A stretch of 37,746 bases of DNA, from positions 1-37,746 of the forward strand of contig JACZRH010000005.1 of NCBI GenBank assembly GCA_022574815.1, given 5' to 3'. The DNA comes from Planctomycetota bacterium (GTDB taxonomy: Bacteria > Planctomycetota > Phycisphaerae > UBA1845 > Fen-1342). Both the position numbers and the translations under genes were made by a program. Shown here piece by piece: positions 32,701 through 37,746 of this stretch. Numbering within the stretch: position 1 is the stretch's first letter; each line of letters starts with the position of its first letter. The notes beneath the pieces were generated by a model that was not told the DNA's origin, did not search any database, and was given only the letters and a program-made list of their open reading frames with translations.

Positions 32701-32922
32701 GTAGCGCGCGACCGGGGCCTTGGCGTGATCGTCGTTGTCGGCCAGGAATTTGTGGTATTCGTCCGCGGCCAGCTCGTACAGGCCGCGGTTCAGCAGCCCG
32801 TTGGCGCTGTGATACTCGCGCAGCGCGGCCTCATCTTCCGTGTTGGAGTCTTGCGCCGTCGCGGGCATCCCGGCCAACGCGAGAGCGATCCATGCCGCTG
32901 GGCGGAGCAAGCGCGTGAACAC
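29743..32922 (-). CDS. Exported protein made almost entirely of TPR-type repeats
   Basis: 1059 aa. The start is a GTG at 32922 with a strong AGGAGG just upstream. Signal peptide MFTRLLRPAAWIALALAGMP, cleaved after ATAQ. The remainder is a series of tetratricopeptide-like units, for example SANGLLNRGLYELAADEYHK, ALASFERLQNDFRESPHHLQ and GRCFEALGKPVEARQQFQAV. The spacing (about 34-37 residues) and the 'A..F..v....p' pattern resemble periplasmic CpoB/YbgF and BamD-type TPRs. It ends in basic residues (KRLKSVKGGSIPGRDERNTG). It is first in the TPR-exbB-exbD-TonB-like series, and by analogy with Tol systems, where CpoB sits beside Tol genes, may be a periplasmic adaptor of the motor. No catalytic domain seen. 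Confidence 0.88.
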   Translation of the reverse strand: MFTRLLRPAAWIALALAGMPATAQDSNTEDEAALREYHSANGLLNRGLYELAADEYHKFLADNDDHAKAPVARYGLAVCLFRLQDYDTAIEELKRLHRARRFQYAAEVATILGQCYLTKQRYAAASDMFREVVDKHSEHDLADDAGAHLAEALYLNGDYEEAIRRGAEVAGRWPKSPLRVRVEFFRALSEMATKNYEAAAKVFATIGREQPQGPFAEQAALLLAQCHHHTNEVGQAVRWYRQVLKQTGGRYVPDAQLGLAMLLQQQGKAAEAGELLDRLISRNPDGPLLPAARLQRGRVWFDAGRFDRARTAFEQVGDSDEQLADDVAYWVAKCKLREGDFEEAARLLEAAIEAHPKSELMPEMSYDRAVALVQAQQNDEAADALARFRSRFGKHAMAADALQLLAMVEHRRKDYDTSQKQCRAFLKQYASHGLAGAVAFLSSENDFLRGRYEQAVKGYRGFLEKFPQDARSNKARYRLGMALYRLERPEEAAELLADVARGTGQDELFRPARLALGDIQFQRGEWKQAEQSLRAYLSGDAEAASADDALLKLGLSLQRQGRHEEALASFERLQNDFRESPHHLQAVFERGQVLVALERLDEAAAAFEQVLAKGGDSRFAPYVQNHLGAIALKRNDFELAADRFANVARDDSPAELAAEALFQGGQALMAAKKFKGAREVFAKLLEKHPAHDRAAHGRAQLAIALSRLDRHEEALKAIAIARRGLAQLSPSERSALQYEKAWCLRQTGKSEQATAAYRELLRADGGGSVNLYAMLELAEIEAGAKRYAAAAKLLRQLRKLGQNDAKDLPADVRELATYRLGVCEFELGRLKKSAELFEEFVTSFSESPLLASASLFCGEALFKTARPKQAVEHFTRVVERFESDPAYQPSLLRLGEALAELQHWPRSEKAFADYLARFGDSDQWFQARFGIGWARENLKRFDEAITAYRDVVERHKGATAARAQFQIGECLFAQKNHDEAVREFLKVDILYAYPEWSAAALYEAGRCFEALGKPVEARQQFQAVAEKYKETRWAGPASKRLKSVKGGSIPGRDERNTGK

Positions 32923-33043
32923 GGTTGTCCTCCTCGGGTGGAGTTTGCAGAATGTCTACTGAGAGCCTTGCTGCGGCCCGTCGGCGCCGCAGTCCCGTCG
33001 GTGGGGTCCTGGGCACGTCCGTGCGCCACTGTGCTGCTGATAA

Positions 33044-33067
33044 CCGGGCCGGCACGACTGGCCCCGG
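33044..33067 (-). terminator. Possible terminator after the M56 gene
   Basis: On the minus strand CCGGGGCC (33067-33060) pairs with GGCCCGG (33050-33044) with one bulged G, nine bases after the M56 stop codon. The downstream bases TTATC are only weakly T-rich. The 153-bp gap 32923-33075 otherwise shows no gene. Confidence 0.3.
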
Positions 33068-33075
33068 CTCTCTAT

Positions 33076-36000
33076 TCAGCGCCGCTCCGATTTCTTGCGC
33101 GCTTTGGCTTCGGCTTCGAGCGCGTCCGCGACCTCTTCGAGAATCTTCTCGACGGCTTCCGGAGCATCCTCCTCCAGCGCCTTCGCCACCCGCTCCAGGA
33201 CGCGGGCCACGACCGGGGCGGCGTCCTGCTCCAGCGTGTCGGCCGCCCGCTCGAGCACGTCGGCCAGAGCCGGGTGCTCGACGGAGTGCCGCCGCATCTC
33301 TTGCGCCGCTTTGCGAATGGCATCGGTCGCGGCCGGAGCGGCGTCGTGCCGCAGGGCCTCGACCGCCGCCCGCATCGCGCGCGCGACCGCGGGGTGAGCC
33401 TGACTGCGAAGCGCCTCGGAAACATGACGCAGGGCCTCGACGACCGCCAGCGGCGCGTCTTCGCTCACGGAGCTTACGAGCTCCGCGATCATCGTCTGCG
33501 CCGCATCGTTCGGCAGACCCGAGTTGTCGTCGGATATTGACTTGGACTTGGATTTCCGTGACTTCGACTTCGCCTTGGTCCGCGACTTCTCGCGTTTTTG
33601 GGCGCGCTCCCTCAACGAATCGGCCCGCGATTCAAGCCGCTCCGCCTTGCGTTCGATGCCGCGCGCGCTGCGCTCAACCGCGCGCGCCTGCGCTTCGAGC
33701 TCGCGGCCGCGCCGCTCGAGCGCCCGCGCCTCGGCCCGGTAGGCCTTCGCTCGATCGGAGTCATCCTCATCCGCCGCGTCCTCGGCTTCGTCGGCCAACT
33801 CTTCGGCGCGGTCCTGGATAGCCTCGGCTTCGTCCTCGATTCTCTCGGCATTTGCGAGCAGGGCTTCGACCTCGGCCTCCATTGCCGCGGCTTGGTGTTC
33901 CATCTCGCGCGACTGGGTTTCGGCGCGTGCCCGCATGACATGCGCCTCGGCCTCATGCGCCTGCTGAAGCTGACGAGCATGCAGCTCCGCCTGGCGCGCC
34001 TTCGCGATCACCGCGCGCTCGCGGGTCTTGCGCGTTTCGCCCGACCTGCGGTTTCGCTCCGCAGCGCGAGATTGACGACCGATACCGCGCGATCCGCCGC
34101 CGTCCGACGCGTCGCTCACACCACGTCCGCCCTTCGGGGGATGAATCAGATCGACAAACGCCTTGAACACACGGTGCTGCGCCGCCGTCGCGTGAACCTC
34201 GATTCCGTTCTGCTTCGGCCCGACCAGAATCGGAACGTCGTTGCGGACCATCAGCGCCCCAAGAGCCTTGGCCTTGCCGGACGGAAGCTTGTAGGTGCGG
34301 ATAATCACGCGATCGTCGCTGCGGTCGCCACCGCCGGAGCCGACAATGGACCGGCGGGTCGCCGCGCGTCCGCGTCGCGCGCTCGACTGCTTTTCTTTCT
34401 TCTCTTTGGCGCCGGCTTCCTTGCGCAACTTTTTCAACTCGGCGGCCAGACGCTTCAGGTCGCGCTCCAACCGGTCCAGGCGATCGTCGTCGTCGGTGAC
34501 CCCGGCCCATTGCCGCCCCGCCCCGCTGGGCCACGTCCCTCCGCTCGGAACTGTATAGACCATCGGCGCTATTGGCGCTATTGGCGCTATTGGCGCTATG
34601 GCCGCTATTGGCGCTATTGCCGCCTGCGGAGCCTGCCGCCAGCCGCGGGTTACAAAGCGTTTGAAGGTGCTCTTGTCTTCGTTGTCGGTCGTCACATATC
34701 CGCCGGCGACGTACGGCGCCGTCTGGACCACGCCGGGAGACGCGTACGTCACGATGCCCTTTGGCACCGTCTGAACCGCGCCCTCGGGCGTGACATGCCA
34801 CACCTTCGTTTTGGGGGCCGTCTGAACCGGACCCTCAGGCGTCATATACCACACCTTGGACTGGGGCGCCGTCTGAACTGCATCCTCGGGCGTGACATAC
34901 CACACCCCGACCTTGGCGGCGCTCTGCACGACACCAGCGGGTGTGGCGTACCACACCTCCGTCTTCGGCGCTTTTCCGACGACAATCGCCTGCGCGCTAC
35001 CCCCGCCATTGAGGAGTTTCGCTTTCTTGGCCTTGTCCTTCGGATTGCTAGGCGACGACCACGCCGGCGTCGTCAGCCAGCCGGCACCGGCCAGGACCAA
35101 CACCAATGTCATCCCGGCGACCGAAACCCGCGGCCGACCTGAGTTCGTCATCACCATCGTCAGTCTCCTTGAAAAACGTCGAGATCGTCCCGACGACACA
35201 CCAATACCCACGCTGGGAATCGTCGCCGGCCGTTCGTTGATAAACTGTTTGGTTTGCAGCAGCGCTTCGGCGTACGCGCGGCGACCCTTGGGGTTCAGCC
35301 ACGTGACCCACGCGTCGCAGCAGAGCTCCGCTTCCTCGTGCAGCTCGCGCCGCACCCACCACACCAGCGGGTGCCACCAGTACAAGCCCGACAGCACCAG
35401 GCCCAGCCAGCAGACCCAATGATCGCGCCGCTGGAGATGGGCCAGTTCGTGCGACAGGACCGCCCTTCGCCCGGCCGCGTCGAGCTGCGACCAAAGCGGA
35501 GACGGGAGCACCAGCCGCAGCCGCCGACCGCACCAGATCATCGGCGAAATGCGCGCGTCGACCATCACCGTCTCGGGCACGCGCCGCAGACCGAAAGCCA
35601 GCGAGACCTCGCCCACCATTCGCCGCACCGACGCCGGCGCCGGTTTCGCCAATCGCAACCGTCTCGCGAATCGAAGGACACCCACCACGCGCGCCAACAG
35701 CAGCAATCCGATCCCGTACAGCCAGACGCTGCCGGGAATTGTGGGCAGACTGGCGATGACATCGCGAATCGCGATCATCCCGCTCACCCAGCCCGACCAG
35801 ACGCCAACCTGCTCTTCGGCGCCGCCCTTCGCCGACACCGCCGCTGCTTCGTGTACCGGTTGGGCTTCGGCGACCGCCGCGCCGGCCGATCCCGGCTCGG
35901 CCCGCAGTCGCGGCGCTCGTGCGGCAAAGGCCTCCGCCGCGGCCGTGCCCACGTCGACGCGCAACTCATCGCCACCGCGAGCGCCGCCCGCTCCGGCCTC

Positions 36001-36510
36001 CGCAACTTCCAATAGTGGCAGCGGCCCCGCCGAGCGCGTCTCCGATGGGAGCCCGTTTAGAAAACGACGCTCAGCAGGGGCTACTGCCCGCTCTGGAGTG
36101 GCAACGAGTCCGCGCGCGTCCGCCGACAGTGCCGGCGTCCGCGATGATTTCCGTGTGTTTCGTGATGGCGCCAGGCCCCACGCGCGACGGTCGAATCGAT
36201 CCGCAGCCCGCAACGCTGCGCCACGCGGCGTTACGTCGCTCGGAGCTTTCGGAAACGCCACCGGCACAACCGTTGCCGTCGGCGGCGCGACCGGTCGCGC
36301 TGCCTGCCGCTCGAAGAGCCGCGCCCCCGGCAGGACCGGCAGCAGGGCCGGCACGATGAACCAAGCCAGTACGATCAGCCAAAGCGTGTGCCGCGTCGCC
36401 GGCCGGCACGTCAGCCAGCGCGTCAGCAGCGCGACCAGCAAAGCCAGCGGGATTACGGCGAATGCATTTCGCCAAAGCTGCTCCACCACAATGGCCACCC
36501 ACGCCGACAT
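33076..36510 (-). CDS. M56-family (BlaR1-like) metallopeptidase with very long extension
   Basis: 1144 aa. N-terminal membrane helices (about 5-30, 40-62), a Pro/Ala-rich loop, a helix at about 265-285 (SVWLYGIGLLLLARVV), then the M56 zinc site HELAHLQRRDHW (His about 352), with EEAELCCDAWV supplying the downstream Glu/Asp. A further helix (VSVAGMTLVLVLAGAGWL) precedes about 660 extra residues: about five 17-residue units of type KVWYVTPEGAVQTAP; an IAP tract; a stretch resembling a secretin N-domain (VIIRTYKLPSGKAKALGALM, about 735-793); a charged coiled coil (about 830-990); and a terminal helical repeat. BlaR1-type proteins sense signals and cleave or inactivate BlaI repressors; the BlaI gene is directly upstream (15 bp). 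The beta-lactam sensor domain is absent. Confidence 0.88.
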   Translation of the reverse strand: MSAWVAIVVEQLWRNAFAVIPLALLVALLTRWLTCRPATRHTLWLIVLAWFIVPALLPVLPGARLFERQAARPVAPPTATVVPVAFPKAPSDVTPRGAALRAADRFDRRAWGLAPSRNTRKSSRTPALSADARGLVATPERAVAPAERRFLNGLPSETRSAGPLPLLEVAEAGAGGARGGDELRVDVGTAAAEAFAARAPRLRAEPGSAGAAVAEAQPVHEAAAVSAKGGAEEQVGVWSGWVSGMIAIRDVIASLPTIPGSVWLYGIGLLLLARVVGVLRFARRLRLAKPAPASVRRMVGEVSLAFGLRRVPETVMVDARISPMIWCGRRLRLVLPSPLWSQLDAAGRRAVLSHELAHLQRRDHWVCWLGLVLSGLYWWHPLVWWVRRELHEEAELCCDAWVTWLNPKGRRAYAEALLQTKQFINERPATIPSVGIGVSSGRSRRFSRRLTMVMTNSGRPRVSVAGMTLVLVLAGAGWLTTPAWSSPSNPKDKAKKAKLLNGGGSAQAIVVGKAPKTEVWYATPAGVVQSAAKVGVWYVTPEDAVQTAPQSKVWYMTPEGPVQTAPKTKVWHVTPEGAVQTVPKGIVTYASPGVVQTAPYVAGGYVTTDNEDKSTFKRFVTRGWRQAPQAAIAPIAAIAPIAPIAPIAPMVYTVPSGGTWPSGAGRQWAGVTDDDDRLDRLERDLKRLAAELKKLRKEAGAKEKKEKQSSARRGRAATRRSIVGSGGGDRSDDRVIIRTYKLPSGKAKALGALMVRNDVPILVGPKQNGIEVHATAAQHRVFKAFVDLIHPPKGGRGVSDASDGGGSRGIGRQSRAAERNRRSGETRKTRERAVIAKARQAELHARQLQQAHEAEAHVMRARAETQSREMEHQAAAMEAEVEALLANAERIEDEAEAIQDRAEELADEAEDAADEDDSDRAKAYRAEARALERRGRELEAQARAVERSARGIERKAERLESRADSLRERAQKREKSRTKAKSKSRKSKSKSISDDNSGLPNDAAQTMIAELVSSVSEDAPLAVVEALRHVSEALRSQAHPAVARAMRAAVEALRHDAAPAATDAIRKAAQEMRRHSVEHPALADVLERAADTLEQDAAPVVARVLERVAKALEEDAPEAVEKILEEVADALEAEAKARKKSERR
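34565..34618. repeat. Six-copy 9-bp tandem repeat in the M56 gene
   Basis: GGCGCTATT is repeated six times with two single-base differences (GGCGCTATG, GCCGCTATT). It is in frame with the M56 gene and encodes an Ile-Ala-Pro/Ala tract. A nine-base unit keeps the frame when copies are gained or lost, so length variation between strains is likely. Confidence 0.9.
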
Positions 36511-36525
36511 CCTGAGGCACTCCCG

Positions 36526-36927
36526 CTAACGGCCCGCCTTTCGGCCCTTGGAATCCAACCGGTCGATCAGTTTCTGAAGCTCGTCGATCTCGTCACGCGT
36601 GAACCGCTCTTGGCGGATGAGCTGCAGCGCCAGGGGACCGGCGGCGCCATCGTAGAGCTCGTCGAGCAGCGACCGCAGCCGCGAGCGGCTGATCTTGTCG
36701 CGCGAAACCTTGGCGCGAAACACGAACGCGAGATCCGACTTATTGCTGCGTACGAAGCCCTTCTGTTCGAGTCGGGTCAGAAAGGTCTGCACGGTAGTGT
36801 AAGCCAGCCCCCGCCCGCGCTCGTTCAGACGGTTCAGCACGTCCCGCACGGTCGCGGGCCCCTCGTCCCACAACACGCGCAAGACCTCGAGCTCGGCGGC
36901 GCCCAGATCGCAATCACGTTCGTTCAT
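36526..36927 (-). CDS. BlaI/MecI-family transcriptional repressor
   Basis: 133 aa from the ATG at 36927 (a TTG one codon upstream is less likely). Winged-helix domain typical of BlaI/MecI/CopY: LGAAELEVLRVLWDEGPATV, RDVLNRLNERGRGLAYTTVQ (the recognition helix YTTVQTFLTRLEQKG), and the wing FVFRAKVSRDKISRSRL. The C-terminal dimerisation helices follow (LLDELYDGAAGPLALQLI, IDELQKLIDRLDSK). Known: the dimer binds TACA/TGTA-containing operators and is removed by the partner M56 protease. It is first in a two-gene unit with the M56 gene, so it probably represses its own operon through the TGTAGTA half-site that overlaps the -10 element upstream. Confidence 0.93.
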   Translation of the reverse strand: MNERDCDLGAAELEVLRVLWDEGPATVRDVLNRLNERGRGLAYTTVQTFLTRLEQKGFVRSNKSDLAFVFRAKVSRDKISRSRLRSLLDELYDGAAGPLALQLIRQERFTRDEIDELQKLIDRLDSKGRKAGR

Positions 36928-36980
36928 CAATCGATTTCCGGATGGCCAACGGTCTTTGCGCGACGCCCGAACTCGTGGCT

Positions 36981-37027
36981 CCTACGCACGTCGGAGGAAT
37001 CCTACTACACCGGTCGGAGGTCGTCAA
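36981..37027 (-). promoter_or_regulatory. Promoter and operator of the blaI-M56 operon
   Basis: On the minus strand TTGACG (37027-37022) is followed by a 17-bp spacer and TAGGAT (37004-36999), a sigma70-like promoter. TGTAGTA (37009-37003), a BlaI-type half-site with the TGTA core, overlaps the -10. A second near copy of the surrounding sequence lies alongside: CCTACGCAC-GTCGGAGG (36981-36997) and CCTACTACACCG-GTCGGAGG (37001-37020), suggesting two repressor sites in tandem. The second palindrome half is imperfect. Initiation would fall near 36990, leaving a leader of about 65 nt. Confidence 0.6.
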
Positions 37028-37233
37028 GCAAAAACCGGTTTCTTTTTCTTACCGGCAGACTCCATACCGGTGAAACCCACCCCACGATTTCCGACAATCG
37101 ATCCCCCGCCAAGCTTCACTGCCTGGCCCAGCCGCTGCGCCTCAAGCACAATCCTGGCCGCAATCTCGGCGAAACGGTCGCTTCGGGCGCCGGGTATTGC
37201 TCGGGAAGCTTTGCGCTTTGGAGCCAACGACAT
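37024..37233 (-). CDS. Small hypothetical protein downstream of purB
   Basis: 69 aa from the ATG at 37233, or 74 aa from a GTG at 37248. The gene would begin 33 bp after the purB stop on the same strand. It is basic at both ends, with a plausible helix DRFAEIAARIVLEAQRLGQA and a glycine-rich stretch KLGGGSIVG. It ends GKKKKPVFA. I do not recognise a family, and the upstream ribosome site is weak (GGTGAG at a distance). Its 3' end touches the blaI promoter region. It may be real or a chance frame. Confidence 0.4.
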   Translation of the reverse strand: MSLAPKRKASRAIPGARSDRFAEIAARIVLEAQRLGQAVKLGGGSIVGNRGVGFTGMESAGKKKKPVFA

Positions 37234-37266
37234 GGACGAACCGCTCACCGGAGAAGGCCGGCGGCC

Positions 37267-37746
37267 TCAAACGCGCAGCTCGACCTCCGCCGCCTCGCGC
37301 CCCGTGTGGCGGGCCAGCAACGGCCGAACATGGCGCCGCAGGTACGCGCGCGTCTGCTGCGGCGCCAAGCCGACATAGCGGCGAGCGTCCAGGACCTTTT
37401 GCCACCCGACGCGGGCGAATGCCGGGTCGGCCTTCAACCGCTCGATCAGGTCATTCGGCTCGCCGCGGCCTTTGACACGCTCGGCGGCGGCGCGGCTGTG
37501 TTTGCGGATGCGTTCGTGCAGGGCCTGCCGGTCGCCGCCACGGGCCGCCGCCGCCATGAGGATCGGCTCGCTCGCAATGAAGGGCAGCTCGGCGTCGATG
37601 CGGGCGGCGATTTGGGCCGGGTACACGACCAGCCCGTCGATCACGCTGCGCGCGAGAATCAGCAGAGCGTCCGCCGTCAGGAACGCCTCGGGGTCTCCTG
37701 TGGTCCGCAGCAATACGATGGCGGCGGACAGGGCGTCGATGGTCTG
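37267..37746 (-). CDS. purB: Adenylosuccinate lyase, C-terminal part (cut by window edge)
   Basis: 159 codons, open to the right edge. The segment TADALLILARSVIDGLVVYP followed by SEPILMAAAARGGDRQALHE and IRKHS matches the helical end of the fumarase/aspartase-fold domain of PurB. DLIERLKADPAFARVGWQKV and LDARRYVGLAPQQTRAYLRR are the typical C-terminal domain ('Y.G.a..Q...fl...v.p.l'). Known role: it releases fumarate from adenylosuccinate and SAICAR in purine synthesis, in the cytoplasm. The catalytic signature loop lies outside the window, so a related lyase cannot be fully excluded, but the tail fits PurB well. Confidence 0.85.
   Translation of the reverse strand, partial: QTIDALSAAIVLLRTTGDPEAFLTADALLILARSVIDGLVVYPAQIAARIDAELPFIASEPILMAAAARGGDRQALHERIRKHSRAAAERVKGRGEPNDLIERLKADPAFARVGWQKVLDARRYVGLAPQQTRAYLRRHVRPLLARHTGREAAEVELRV

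Noticed and set aside
29740-33540. Two long plus-strand open frames opposite the TPR protein and beyond
   Set aside because: Codon-position mirror of the minus-strand TPR gene; no signal sequence or family motif.

Overview
The window is high-GC bacterial chromosome and most resembles a planctomycete. The grounds are gene families, not a marker gene: an ECF sigma factor divergent from a Ser/Thr kinase, a zinc-ribbon plus leucine-rich-repeat protein of the 'DAGL' type, a BlaI/M56 pair with an enlarged M56 protein, a long series of exported amidohydrolase-like proteins, and an ExbB/ExbD cluster with giant partners. No rRNA, tRNA, CRISPR array or complete mobile element was seen.

Layout. (1) 1-2521, minus strand: Asp-box beta-propeller, MoaD/ThiS-like sulfur carrier, and a thioredoxin-fold protein cut by the left edge. 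The thioredoxin has an in-frame UGA exactly where the first active-site Cys should be, followed by a hairpin that fits a bacterial SECIS, so it is read here as a selenoprotein. (2) 2600-5460: ECF sigma factor with an unusually short region 4, divergent from a soluble Ser/Thr kinase with a TPR-like tail. (3) 5461-7694: a 520-nt gap with a degenerate ORF and a nested inverted repeat, then the LRR protein. (4) 7815-20495, minus strand: eight adjacent genes, many with overlapping stop/start codons, encoding nine amidohydrolase-like domains. Only two domains keep the HxH metal motif and only one looks fully catalytic. (5) 20621-23450: dinB, a two-hairpin repeat, a diacylglycerol-kinase-like lipid kinase, and a small Tyr/Glu/Asp-rich putative lipoprotein. 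(6) 23658-32922, minus strand: a TPR protein, ExbB, ExbD and a 1512-aa protein that combines a PD40 propeller, a TonB-like SxxxH transmembrane helix, a long Pro/Ala-rich spacer, a squalene-cyclase-like toroid and a carboxypeptidase-regulatory-like domain. (7) 33076-36927, minus strand: BlaI-type repressor and an M56 (BlaR1-like) protein with a very long extension, behind a recognisable promoter/operator. (8) 37024-37746: a small uncertain ORF and the C-terminal part of adenylosuccinate lyase.

A period-7 repeat family (heptamers such as CAATTCG/CTATTCG and GAACCCT) occurs at four places. All are at gene ends or junctions of minus-strand genes, and some supply start or stop codons or in-frame residues.

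The strongest candidates for something undescribed are the amidohydrolase/pseudo-amidohydrolase operon, the ExbBD-linked TonB-like giant protein, and the UAGC selenoprotein. All functional statements come from sequence reading; no searches were run.
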